Shown: positions 33,500 to 41,694 of the stretch, piece by piece | How positions within the stretch are numbered: the first letter of the stretch is position 1 | Layout of the letters: each line of letters opens with the position of its first letter | Assembly: GCA_036395115.1 (NCBI GenBank) | Contig: DASWDU010000023.1 | Coordinates: 1 to 64,000 of the forward strand | DNA length: 64,000 bases | Source of the DNA: Thermoplasmata archaeon | Lineage (GTDB): Archaea; Thermoplasmatota; Thermoplasmata; RBG-16-68-12 | Direction of reading: 5' to 3' | The notes under the pieces: generated by a model | What the model was told of the DNA's origin: nothing | The model's database searches: none | What the model saw: the letters and a program-made list of their open reading frames with translations, nothing else | Position numbers and translations under genes: made by a program

Positions 33500-34702
33500 A
33501 TGCCGAAAGGCATCCGCATCTGGGAGGAGACGTTGCGCGACGGCGAGCAGACGCCGGGCGTGGCGTACACGCCCGAGGAGAAACTTCGGATCGCGAGGCT
33601 CCTCGATGAGATTCGCGTCCCGATCATGGACACCGGTATCCCCGTCGTCTCCAAGGAGGAGGCGCGCGCCGTCCGGATGATCGCGGGCGAGGGGCTCGAC
33701 GCGACGATCATGGCCGCCGCCCGCACGGTGCGCAAGGACGTCGACGCGTGCATCGCCTGCGATGTCGACGAGATCGCCCTCTTCACGGCGGGATCGGACC
33801 TGCACATCAAACTCAAGCTCGGCATGACGCGCGAGCAGGTGAAGGAAGCCGCGGTCCGCGAGACGGAGTATGCGGTCGCCCACGGCGTCGCGGTTTCCTT
33901 CGTCACGGAGGACACCTTCCGCGCGGACCTCGGTTTCGTCGTCGACCTCTACAACGCCTGTGCGGATGCGGGCGCCCACCGCGCGGTCGTGTGCGACACG
34001 GTCGGCATCATGACGCCGCCCGGGGTGCGATGGTTCTTCGAGCAGCTCCGGGGCCGCCTCAAGTCGACGGAGCTGTCGTTCCACGGCCACAACGACTTCG
34101 GCCTCGCGGTCGCGAACAGCCTCGCGGCGGTCGAGGCGGGGGTGCAGGTGCCTCACACGTGTGTGAATGGCCTCGGGGAGCGCGCCGGGAACGCGAGCTT
34201 CGAGGAACTCGTCCTCGCGCTGGAGGCGCTGTACGACTACGACACGGGGATCGACGTGTCCCGCATCTACGAACTCTCCCAGCTCGTGGAGAAGCTCAGC
34301 GGCATCCCGATCGGGACGAACAAGCCGCTCGTGGGCCCCAACGCCTTCGCCCACGAGTCCGGCATCCATGCCCATGGGGTGATCCGGCACACCGCGACCT
34401 ACGAGCCGATCCAACCGGAGAAGCTCGGGAGGCAACGCACGTTCGTCTTCGGCAAGCACACCGGATCCCTCGCCGTCGCGGAGAAGCTCCGTGCGCGCGG
34501 CATCGAGGCGTCGCCGGAGCAAGTGGCGGAGCTCGTCCGGCTCATCAAGGGGTCCGCCGAGGCGCGTTCGAAGGAGGATCAGCAGGCGTTCATCGTCTCG
34601 CTCCGGGAACGCACGGAGCGGGGCCGCGGCGTGACGGACGACGAGTTCTGGTCGCTCGCCCGGAAAGCGGGCATCGAGGCGTCCGGAAATCGCGACGCAT
34701 GA
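33500..34702 (+). CDS. leuA: 2-isopropylmalate/homocitrate synthase family protein
   Basis: 400 residues. It condenses acetyl-CoA with a 2-oxoacid. The family signature ETLRDGEQTPGVAYT is at the N-terminus, the metal/second signature HGHNDFGLAVANSLAAVEAG in the middle, and HESGIHAHG for the metal site. There is no leucine-binding regulatory domain, so feedback control by that domain is absent. Sequence upstream of the ATG (33433-33499) also looks coding in frame but has no start codon. The neighbours LeuC, LeuD and LeuB support a leucine or lysine (homocitrate) route; specificity is not resolved. Confidence 0.88.
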   Translation: MPKGIRIWEETLRDGEQTPGVAYTPEEKLRIARLLDEIRVPIMDTGIPVVSKEEARAVRMIAGEGLDATIMAAARTVRKDVDACIACDVDEIALFTAGSDLHIKLKLGMTREQVKEAAVRETEYAVAHGVAVSFVTEDTFRADLGFVVDLYNACADAGAHRAVVCDTVGIMTPPGVRWFFEQLRGRLKSTELSFHGHNDFGLAVANSLAAVEAGVQVPHTCVNGLGERAGNASFEELVLALEALYDYDTGIDVSRIYELSQLVEKLSGIPIGTNKPLVGPNAFAHESGIHAHGVIRHTATYEPIQPEKLGRQRTFVFGKHTGSLAVAEKLRARGIEASPEQVAELVRLIKGSAEARSKEDQQAFIVSLRERTERGRGVTDDEFWSLARKAGIEASGNRDA

Positions 34703-34775
34703 AGGGCCGGTTGCGGCTCACGACACCGTCAATCCGGTGTGCGAGTTCTGGAAATCGCGCTTCCGCCTCGGCGGC

Positions 34776-35738
34776 CTACCTCCTCGCGTCGGAAGGTGCC
34801 GGAGGACCGGCTTCCCCGACGGCGACGGTCTCGCCGGCGATGCCCGGGACCCCCGAGGCGGCGCGCTTGAGCAGGGACAGGTAAATCCCGCCGAGCGTCA
34901 CGGCCGCACCCACGATTGCGAGGGGATCGAACACCTCGCCTCCGAGGGAGACGCCGAGGAAGATCGCGACGACCGGGATGATGAGGGCGATGAAGGACAC
35001 GTAGGTCGCTTGGATTTGCTTCAGGAGCCATTGCCAGGCCACGAACGTGACGACGGACCCGGCGAGCGCGAGATAGAGGATTGCGCCGAGCCCTTGCGGC
35101 CACGAGGGGATCTGCCATGGCTCGCTCGCGACGAGCGAGACCGCGGCCAAGCCCGCCGCACCGACGGCCATCGACGCGGCGTTGAACGTGACCGGCTCGG
35201 TCTCGTGGCCCCACCGTTTCAAGGCGATGGTCGCGAACGCGGCGCACGTCGCGGCGACGACGATCGCCAGCATGGGGACCACTTTCTCGAGGCCCGCCGT
35301 CGCGAGCTGGCCGCGGAAAATGAGGACGACCCCGCCGAAGCCGACGACGATCCCGAGCAGTTTCTGCAGGGTGAGGCGCTCCGCCTTCAGGAACGCATTG
35401 GCCACGAGGGCGGTCTGCAGGGGGAACGACGCGAACAAGATCGCGGAGAGGCCGCTCTCCACCCCGTTGTTCTCGCCCCAGTAGATGAGCCCGTAGTCCG
35501 CGGTGAAGAGGACGATCCCGACGAACCCGACGAGGGCCCACTCCGTGCGGTTTTGCGGCCACTTCGACCGGAGGGCGAACGCGAGGACGAGGAGTGTGAG
35601 GGAGGCCACGGCGAACCGGAGGGACGCGGCAAGGAAGGGGGGCGCGCCCTCCAGGCCGATGCGGATCGCGAGCCACGTGGATCCCCAGATGATGCACAGC
35701 AGCGCGAACGCAGCGACCTGGGACCGCCGAGGGCTCAC
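34776..35738 (-). CDS. EamA/DMT-superfamily transporter
   Basis: 320 residues with ten membrane helices in two EamA repeats (first repeat FALLCIIWGSTWLAIRIGL, second from AIVVAATCAAFATIALK). Such proteins export or take up small metabolites, often amino acids. The GTG at 35738 is chosen because it directly precedes helix 1 and a TATA-like CTAAATGG (35758-35765, minus) is about 20 bases upstream. Inserted between leuA and leuC on the opposite strand. Confidence 0.85.
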   Translation of the reverse strand: MSPRRSQVAAFALLCIIWGSTWLAIRIGLEGAPPFLAASLRFAVASLTLLVLAFALRSKWPQNRTEWALVGFVGIVLFTADYGLIYWGENNGVESGLSAILFASFPLQTALVANAFLKAERLTLQKLLGIVVGFGGVVLIFRGQLATAGLEKVVPMLAIVVAATCAAFATIALKRWGHETEPVTFNAASMAVGAAGLAAVSLVASEPWQIPSWPQGLGAILYLALAGSVVTFVAWQWLLKQIQATYVSFIALIIPVVAIFLGVSLGGEVFDPLAIVGAAVTLGGIYLSLLKRAASGVPGIAGETVAVGEAGPPAPSDARR

Positions 35739-35850
35739 GGCCCGCCTAACGCCCTCCCATTTAGCCTTGGGCCCGGCATCCGTGAACGCAGATTCCGTTC
35801 GGCGCCGCCCCGCGAGGCGCTGTGGGTCTCGCGCCTCCGGACGAGCCAGG

Positions 35851-35858
35851 TTTATGAG
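35851..35858 (+). promoter_or_regulatory. TATA box of leuC
   Basis: TTTATGAG lies 29 bases before the ATG at 35887. Confidence 0.55.
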
Positions 35859-35886
35859 CCGCGCGGGGGATGAGGTACGTCGCACG

Positions 35887-37143
35887 ATGACCGCGCTCAC
35901 GATGTCGGAGAAGATCCTCGCGCGCGCGAGCCACGTCGGCGTCGTCCGGCCGGGACAGATCGTCGACGGCGCCGTCGACCTGCTCTACATGCACGAGATG
36001 CTCGCGATGGCCCTCCTGCCGTTCAACGAGATCGGCACGATAAAGGTCTGGGACCCGGAGAAGATCGTCGTCACGCTGGACCACTGGGTCCCGCCGCCGA
36101 CGCCCGAGATAGCGGCGATGCACCAGACGATCCGGGACTTCTGCCACAAGCAGGGGATCAAGCGGTTCCACGACGTCGGGGATCACGGCATCGTCCACCA
36201 GCTCATCGCCGAGCGGGGCTACGCCCATCCGTGGGACCTCGTGATCGGGAGCGACAGCCACACGAACATGGTCGGGGCCGTCGGCGCGTTCGCGGCGGGG
36301 ATCGGCGCGACGGACACGGCGGCCGTGATGGCGACTGGGCGCCTGTGGCTCCGTGTGCCGGAGACGATCCGCGTCGACATCCGCGGTACGTTAGCGAACC
36401 GCACGGGCGCGAAGGACGTCATCCTCAAGGTCATCGGCACGACGGGCGACGACGGCGCGCGCTACGCGGCCGTGGAGTTCGCCGGGCCGACGGTGACGGC
36501 GTTCCCGATGAACGAGCGGTTCGTCCTATGCAACATGACCACGGAGATGGGGGCGAAAGTCGGGATGATCGAGGCGGACGAAGCCACGAAAGCGTATCTG
36601 GCCCATGCAGGCCAGCCGTTCCGGCCCATCGAGTCTGACGAGGATGCCTCGTTCGCCAAGACGTACGCCTTCGACGTCGACGGGATGGGCCCGCAGGTCG
36701 CGTGCCCGTCGAACCCTGCGAACCTGAAGCCGGTCGAGGACGTCGAGGGGACGAAGATCGATGTCGCGTTCCTCGGCTCCTGCACGAACGCCCGGATCGA
36801 GGATTTGCGAATCGCGGCGGAACTCCTGAGAGGCGAGAAGGTGGCGCCCCGGGTGCGGTTCCAAATCACGCCCGCCTCCCAGATTATCTACCGCCAAGCG
36901 CTCAAGGAGGGCCTCGTGGAGGTCTTCCTGGACGCGGGCGCGACGTTCACGTCGTCTACGTGCGGCCCGTGCTTCGGTGGCCACCTTGGTACTTTGGCGG
37001 GCGATGAGGTCTGCATCTCCTCGACGAACCGCAACTACCCAGGCCGCATGGGTTCGCCGCAAGCCCAGGTGTATCTCGCGAGCCCGTGGACCGTCGCGGC
37101 CTCGGCGATCCACGGAGAGATCACGGACCCGCGAAAGGTCTAG
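35887..37143 (+). CDS. leuC: 3-isopropylmalate dehydratase (homoaconitase) large subunit
   Basis: 418 residues, the archaeal LeuC/HacA length. It is a 4Fe-4S hydro-lyase working with the small subunit at 37629. Cluster ligands are in FLGSCTNARIEDL and SSTCGPCFGGH. VIGSDSHTNMVGAVGAFAAGIGATD and the closing SSTNRNYPGRMGS are diagnostic. The ATG at 35887 fits the TATA box. The last 4 bases overlap the end of the aspartic-protease-like gene on the other strand. Confidence 0.94.
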   Translation: MTALTMSEKILARASHVGVVRPGQIVDGAVDLLYMHEMLAMALLPFNEIGTIKVWDPEKIVVTLDHWVPPPTPEIAAMHQTIRDFCHKQGIKRFHDVGDHGIVHQLIAERGYAHPWDLVIGSDSHTNMVGAVGAFAAGIGATDTAAVMATGRLWLRVPETIRVDIRGTLANRTGAKDVILKVIGTTGDDGARYAAVEFAGPTVTAFPMNERFVLCNMTTEMGAKVGMIEADEATKAYLAHAGQPFRPIESDEDASFAKTYAFDVDGMGPQVACPSNPANLKPVEDVEGTKIDVAFLGSCTNARIEDLRIAAELLRGEKVAPRVRFQITPASQIIYRQALKEGLVEVFLDAGATFTSSTCGPCFGGHLGTLAGDEVCISSTNRNYPGRMGSPQAQVYLASPWTVAASAIHGEITDPRKV

Positions 37144-37508
37144 CCGGTCGCGAGCGCGAGGTAGACGTCCACTCGCTTGAGCGCCCGGGCGCTGGGTTCG
37201 ACCTCAAGCCCCAAACCCTCCAAGGCATATGCACCAAGCACAGGGGCGTCTCGAGGCCGCGCGAAGACCACGAACGTACTAGCCCGTCGTCCCTCGCATT
37301 CGATCCTGGCCTCGCAAACCGGCCGATCGATCACCTTCCCGTCGACGGTCCGGAATTGGCGCATCTCGGAAGGCCGATGCCCGAGCTTCACCATCGTCTC
37401 CTTCGGCACCCAAGTCAAGAACGAGCCCGTGTCGACAATCATGTCAAGTACTTCCCGACGCGAAAGGTCCGCCGAGAAGACGATGACTCGCGTGTGGACG
37501 ATGCCCAT
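37140..37508 (-). CDS. Clan AA (retropepsin-like) aspartic protease domain protein
   Basis: 122 residues from the ATG at 37508. The catalytic motif DMIVDTGSFLTWVP near residue 20 is the single-domain D-T-G/S of retropepsin-like proteins, with the matching hydrophobic-hydrophobic-Gly near the end (PVLGAYALEGLGLEV). Two chains would form one active site. A GGATAAGC TATA-like box (about 37534-37542) supports this start over the ATG at 37523. No signal peptide. Role unknown; its divergent neighbour is leuD. Confidence 0.75.
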   Translation of the reverse strand: MGIVHTRVIVFSADLSRREVLDMIVDTGSFLTWVPKETMVKLGHRPSEMRQFRTVDGKVIDRPVCEARIECEGRRASTFVVFARPRDAPVLGAYALEGLGLEVEPSARALKRVDVYLALATG

Positions 37509-37595
37509 GGGGGCGGGACACATCGCCGTGCTTATCCCCGGTTCCACTACAAGTACATTAACACTCGCTATTTGTCGGCCGGAGCGTTTCAGCAA

Positions 37596-37603
37596 CCTAT
37601 ATC
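37596..37603 (+). promoter_or_regulatory. TATA box of leuD
   Basis: CCTATATC lies 26 bases before the ATG at 37629. Confidence 0.6.
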
Positions 37604-37628
37604 GCACGCGATCGCTTTCGAAAGCTCG

Positions 37629-38135
37629 ATGCAGACCCGCTTCAAGGGCCGGGTGTGGACGTTCGGCGACGACATCTCCACGGATCATATCATCGCGGGC
37701 AAGTATCTCGGGACGACGGACCCGAAGGTATTCGCGGAGCACGCGTTCGAAGCCATGGATCCGACGTGGGCGAAAAGAGTCCAGGCCGGAGACATTGTCG
37801 TCGCGGGAGCCAACTTCGGATGCGGCTCGAGCCGGGAGCAAGCTCCGATTGCGCTGAAGACGCTCGGGATCAGCTCGATCCTCGCGAATTCGTTCGCCCG
37901 CATTTTCTTCCGGAACGCGATCAATCTCGGATTCCCGGTGATCGAGTGTGCAGGGCTCCGTGAGAAAGTGAAGACCGGGGACACGGTCGAGATCGACATG
38001 GCCCGCGGCGAGGTCCATCTGCCGGATGCGAGCGTGATGCGGTTCGCGCCCCTCCCTCCAAACGTCCTCGAGATTCTCGAAGCGGGTGGGCTCGTCCCGA
38101 AATTGCGGAAGGAGCTCGCGGCGAAATCGTCGTGA
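37629..38135 (+). CDS. leuD: 3-isopropylmalate dehydratase (homoaconitase) small subunit
   Basis: 168 residues. Swivelling domain that completes the active site of LeuC. Signature residues are GDDISTDHIIAGKYL at the start, the GANFGCGSSREQAP motif that holds substrate-binding Arg and Ser, and ANSFARIFFRNAINLGFP. The TATA box at 37596 fixes the ATG at 37629. Confidence 0.94.
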   Translation: MQTRFKGRVWTFGDDISTDHIIAGKYLGTTDPKVFAEHAFEAMDPTWAKRVQAGDIVVAGANFGCGSSREQAPIALKTLGISSILANSFARIFFRNAINLGFPVIECAGLREKVKTGDTVEIDMARGEVHLPDASVMRFAPLPPNVLEILEAGGLVPKLRKELAAKSS

Positions 38136-38144
38136 GCGCGGACG

Positions 38145-38753
38145 TCATCGCGGCGGGCGTTCTGTCTGTAGATAGCCGATGACATCTTCCGGATGGCGAT
38201 CCGGTGGAAAAACCGGATAGAACACTTTCTTCACGCGATCATTTGCGAGGATGAGCGTAAGCCGCTTCAGGAACACGTGGCCCTCGAACTCGAACGTCGG
38301 GAGGCGGAGGGACTTCGACCACGATCGGTCGGCATCGCTTAGCAATTCGAAAGGAAGGTGGAGTCGCCCGACCGCTTCTCGCTGCCACTCCCGGGTGTCC
38401 GTGCTCACGCCGTATACCTGGGCCCCGAGCGCGCGAAGTTCTGCATGGTGGTCTCGGAACGCGCACGACTCGGGCGTGCACCCGCGGGCCCCGGGGATGA
38501 GGTCCCATTCTTTCGGCGTCGGCACGTCGGGCCGACCCGTGTGCGGATAGACGTAGACGACGGTCGTCCCTCGCGCGGCGGCGAGATTGACGGAATGGCC
38601 CGCGGTCGATCGTAAGGCGACGGCTGGGAGTCGCATTCCGGCAAGGTGGTCGCATGCCCCGTCGTCAACCGGGACCGGAAGGTCGGGCGGGAGAGACGTA
38701 GCCGGTGCGCCGGCCATCAAGGAACCGCACACCCCCCGGACAGAAAAGGCCAT
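38145..38753 (-). CDS. Peroxiredoxin (AhpC/TSA-like)
   Basis: 202 residues from the ATG at 38753; an ATG at 38717 would give 190. It reduces hydroperoxides using the Cys in GARGCTPESCAFRDH. TVVYVYPHTGRPDVP, WQREAVGRLHLPFELLSD and VFYPVFPPDRHPEDVI match a family mainly known from bacteria, so acquisition by transfer is possible. The upstream start is favoured because AT-rich GTTAAC within the palindrome at 38777-38804 would then sit at TATA distance. Convergent with leuD. Confidence 0.85.
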   Translation of the reverse strand: MAFSVRGVCGSLMAGAPATSLPPDLPVPVDDGACDHLAGMRLPAVALRSTAGHSVNLAAARGTTVVYVYPHTGRPDVPTPKEWDLIPGARGCTPESCAFRDHHAELRALGAQVYGVSTDTREWQREAVGRLHLPFELLSDADRSWSKSLRLPTFEFEGHVFLKRLTLILANDRVKKVFYPVFPPDRHPEDVIGYLQTERPPR

Positions 38754-38776
38754 CGGGGCCCAGCCGCCGGTCTGTG

Positions 38777-38804
38777 CAAGTTAACCTTGAACAAGGTTAA
38801 CTTG
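38777..38804. promoter_or_regulatory. Perfect 28-base palindrome, probable operator
   Basis: Two 13-base arms, CAAGTTAACCTTG and its exact reverse complement CAAGGTTAACTTG, are separated by AA. It lies 24-51 bases before the peroxiredoxin start at 38753 and 70 bases before leuB at 38874. It overlaps the expected TATA position of the peroxiredoxin gene, so binding of a dimeric regulator would be expected to block that gene. Confidence 0.75.
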
Positions 38805-38841
38805 GCGTGGTCCGTGCGATTCCCTGCACGGCCTCCGAATC

Positions 38842-38849
38842 CTTATTGC
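38842..38849 (+). promoter_or_regulatory. TATA box of leuB
   Basis: CTTATTGC lies 25 bases before the ATG at 38874. Confidence 0.55.
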
Positions 38850-38873
38850 CGGCTCTCTCCTTCCGGCGGCTCG

Positions 38874-40001
38874 ATGGCGTATAGGCTCGTCCTCCTCGCC
38901 GGAGACGGCGTGGGGCCCGAGGTGATGCGCGAGGGCGTCAAGATTCTCAAAGTCGTCGAAGGCGCGTACGGTCTCTCGTTCGATCTCGTCCCGTACCCGT
39001 GCGGCGGCCAGCACTACCTCGAGACGGGCGAGGAATGGCCCGACGGCGCGTTCGAGTCGTGCAAGGCCGCGGACGCGATCCTCCTCGGGGCCGTCGGGCT
39101 CCCGGAGGCCGTGCTGCCGAACGGCGAGATCGCGGGGATCGGGGTCGTCTTCGGATTGCGATTCGGCCTCGATCTTTACGCCAACGTTCGCCCGACGAAG
39201 CTCTACCCGAACGTCCGGCACAAGATCCACGACGGCTTCAAGCAGGTCTGGGAACCGGGCAAGGTCGATTTCTCGATTGTGCGGGAGAACACGGAGGGGC
39301 TCTACACGCCGACCCGAGGGTTCCTCGAACGCGGCGGCACGAGAGAGCTCGCGGTGGACAGCCGCGTCATCACGCGGAAGGGCGCGGAGCGCGTCATCCG
39401 CTTCGCCTTCGAGTTGTCAAAGCAGCGGGACGGCGCGCCGGCGGATCGGAAACGACGCGTGACGTGCGTCGACAAATCGAACGTGACCGCGGGTTGCAAA
39501 CTGTTCCGCCAAGTCTACGACGAGGTCGCGGTCGGCTACCCGACGATCCAGAGGGACTACGCCTATATCGACGCGTTCCAGCAGTGGCTCATCCGGTCCC
39601 CGGAGGGCTACGACGTCGCCGTGACGTCGAACGTGTTCGGGGACATCGCGACAGACCTCGCGGCGGTCCTCCAAGGCGGCATGGGCATGGCCGCCGGAGG
39701 GAACATCGGCGACGCGCACGCGATGTTCGAGCCCATCCATGGGAGCGCGCCGAAGCACGCGGGGAAGGACGAGGTGAATCCGATCGCGATGATCCTGGCG
39801 GTCCAGATGATGCTCGACTGGCTCGGACGGCGCAAGGCGGACGGCACGATGCGAGAAGCCGCGGCCTCCGTCGAGAAGGCCGTCGCGACCGTCCTCAAGG
39901 AAGGCAAGACGCTCACCTACGACCTCGGCGGCGCCGCGAAGTGCAGCGAGGTCGGGACGGCCGTCGCGAGCGCCCTCTGGAAGCGTCCAAAGGGAGCGTA
40001 G
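38874..40001 (+). CDS. leuB: 3-isopropylmalate (or homoisocitrate) dehydrogenase
   Basis: 375 residues. Beta-decarboxylating dehydrogenase: GDGVGPEVMREG at the N-terminus, substrate-binding Arg in LRFGLDLYANVRPTKLYP, VRENTEGLYTPTRG for substrate choice, catalytic Tyr/Lys region CVDKSNVTAG, and Mg-binding Asp in SNVFGDIATDLAA, then MFEPIHGSAPKHAGK. VRENTEGLY is also found in isocitrate and homoisocitrate dehydrogenases, so the substrate remains open. It is followed one base later by the MFS gene. Confidence 0.87.
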   Translation: MAYRLVLLAGDGVGPEVMREGVKILKVVEGAYGLSFDLVPYPCGGQHYLETGEEWPDGAFESCKAADAILLGAVGLPEAVLPNGEIAGIGVVFGLRFGLDLYANVRPTKLYPNVRHKIHDGFKQVWEPGKVDFSIVRENTEGLYTPTRGFLERGGTRELAVDSRVITRKGAERVIRFAFELSKQRDGAPADRKRRVTCVDKSNVTAGCKLFRQVYDEVAVGYPTIQRDYAYIDAFQQWLIRSPEGYDVAVTSNVFGDIATDLAAVLQGGMGMAAGGNIGDAHAMFEPIHGSAPKHAGKDEVNPIAMILAVQMMLDWLGRRKADGTMREAAASVEKAVATVLKEGKTLTYDLGGAAKCSEVGTAVASALWKRPKGA

Positions 40002-40002
40002 G

Positions 40003-41631
40003 ATGGCGGAACCGCTCGCGACCGAGTCCGCCTGGGCCGCCCTCGCGACGCCTGCGTTCCGCGCCCTATGGATTGCGGCGCTCGTCTCGAACCTCGGGAC
40101 TTGGATCCAGGACGTCGGCGAGGTCTGGACGATGACTTCCCTCACGACCTCGCCCCTCTTGATCGCCCTCGTCGAGACGGCGACGACCTTGCCCGTGTTC
40201 GCCTTGGCGATCCCGGCGGGGGCGATCGCCGACGTCCTCGACCGGCGTCGGTTCCTCCTGGTCTCCCAGGGTTGGATGCTCGCCGTGGCCCTCGCGATGT
40301 TCGCCGTGGTGTCGGTGGGAGCGATGTCGACGACCCTCCTGCTCGTGTTGATCGCCCTCCTCGGGGTCGGCACCGCCCTGACCTTGCCGGCCTTGAGCGC
40401 GATCATCCCCGAGATCGTGCCCCGCTCGCAGTTGTCGAGCGCCGTCACGCTCAACGGGGTCACGGTCAACGTGGCCCGCGCCTTGGGCCCGGCGATCGGG
40501 GGGTTGCTCGTCGCCGTGGCCGGCCCGGCCGCGACGTTCGGGTTGAACTCCCTGTCGTTCGTCGGCATGATCGTCGTGCTCTTCGTCTGGCGGCGTCCGG
40601 TGTCCGGCGGGACGCTGCCCGCGGAGGACGTCGTGGGCGCGATGCGGGTCGGACTCCGCTACGTGCGCCACGCGCCCGCCATGCGGGCCGTCCTCGCCCG
40701 CGTGGCAGGCTTCGCGTTCCCCGCGAGCGCGATCTTCGCTCTCCTCCCGGTGCTCGCTCGGATCGAGATCGGTGTGGACGCGGCGCAGTACGGCGTGCTC
40801 CTCGGGAGCCTGGGGACCGGCGCAATCGCGGGTGCGGTCGGGCTGCCGCGCCTCGGCCGACTCCTCCCGATCGACCGTCTCGCGGTCGCGGGCGGGATCC
40901 TGTTCGCCGGCGTCTTGGGCGTCCTCGCCCTGACTCGAAACGTCATCGTCATCGGCGCCGCGGCCTTCCTCAGCGGCGTCGCGTGGATCGCCGTTCTGTC
41001 GACGTTCAACATCGCGGCCCAGACCGCGGCTCCCGCGTGGGTCCGCGCGCGCGCCTTGGCCGTCTACCTGCTCGTCTTCTTCGGAGGATATGCCCTCGGC
41101 GCGTTCGCATGGGGAGCCCTCGCGGCCCGCGTCGGCCTCTCGGGTGCGTTCGCCGCGGCCGGCGGGGTCCTCCTCCTCACGACCGCCGCATCCGCCCGCT
41201 ACCGCCTGTCGCCGCACGCGGGTCTGGACCTCACCCCATCGCGTCACTGGCCCGAGCCGATCTTGCGAGGATACGGCCCGGAGGACGTCGAACGGCCCGC
41301 GAAGGTCACGGTGGAGTACCGAATCGATCCAAGCCGGACCGCCGAGTTCCTCGAAGCGATCCGAGACCAGCGGCGGATGCGCCTGCGGGACGGGGCGCTC
41401 CGCTGGGATCTCGCCGCCGACGCGGCGGAACCAGGTCGTTTCGTCGAAAGCTACGACATAGAGTCGTGGACCGAGCACCTGCGGCAGCACGAGCGGGTCA
41501 CGGTCAGCGACCGCCAAGTGGAGGCGCGAGTCCAACGATTCCATGTCGGGCCGGAGGCGCCGACGGTCCGTCATTTCCTCGTCCACGCAGTCCCGTCGAA
41601 ACGGCCCGAGTCGAAACGCCGCAAGGACTAG
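40003..41631 (+). CDS. MFS exporter (EntS-like, MFS_3) with C-terminal monooxygenase-like domain
   Basis: 542 residues. Residues 1-400 contain about ten to twelve membrane helices with the motif AGAIADVLDRRRFLL between helices 2 and 3 (MFS motif A). Residues about 425-530 form a soluble ferredoxin-like domain (VTVEYRIDPSRTAEFLEAI) of the antibiotic-biosynthesis-monooxygenase type seen fused to these exporters. Probably a drug or metabolite exporter. It starts one base after leuB and may be co-transcribed. Confidence 0.88.
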   Translation: MAEPLATESAWAALATPAFRALWIAALVSNLGTWIQDVGEVWTMTSLTTSPLLIALVETATTLPVFALAIPAGAIADVLDRRRFLLVSQGWMLAVALAMFAVVSVGAMSTTLLLVLIALLGVGTALTLPALSAIIPEIVPRSQLSSAVTLNGVTVNVARALGPAIGGLLVAVAGPAATFGLNSLSFVGMIVVLFVWRRPVSGGTLPAEDVVGAMRVGLRYVRHAPAMRAVLARVAGFAFPASAIFALLPVLARIEIGVDAAQYGVLLGSLGTGAIAGAVGLPRLGRLLPIDRLAVAGGILFAGVLGVLALTRNVIVIGAAAFLSGVAWIAVLSTFNIAAQTAAPAWVRARALAVYLLVFFGGYALGAFAWGALAARVGLSGAFAAAGGVLLLTTAASARYRLSPHAGLDLTPSRHWPEPILRGYGPEDVERPAKVTVEYRIDPSRTAEFLEAIRDQRRMRLRDGALRWDLAADAAEPGRFVESYDIESWTEHLRQHERVTVSDRQVEARVQRFHVGPEAPTVRHFLVHAVPSKRPESKRRKD

Positions 41632-41694
41632 GCCCGGAAGGCGGAGCCCAAGCGCGACGTTGAGCCGCATCGGGCACGGTCCGTCTCGCTCGCC

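Noticed and set aside
40066-41670. Long open frames on the minus strand and in a second plus frame across the MFS gene
   Set aside because: The real gene shows membrane helices and MFS motifs; the others are low-complexity Arg/Glu/Asp sequence without any family feature.
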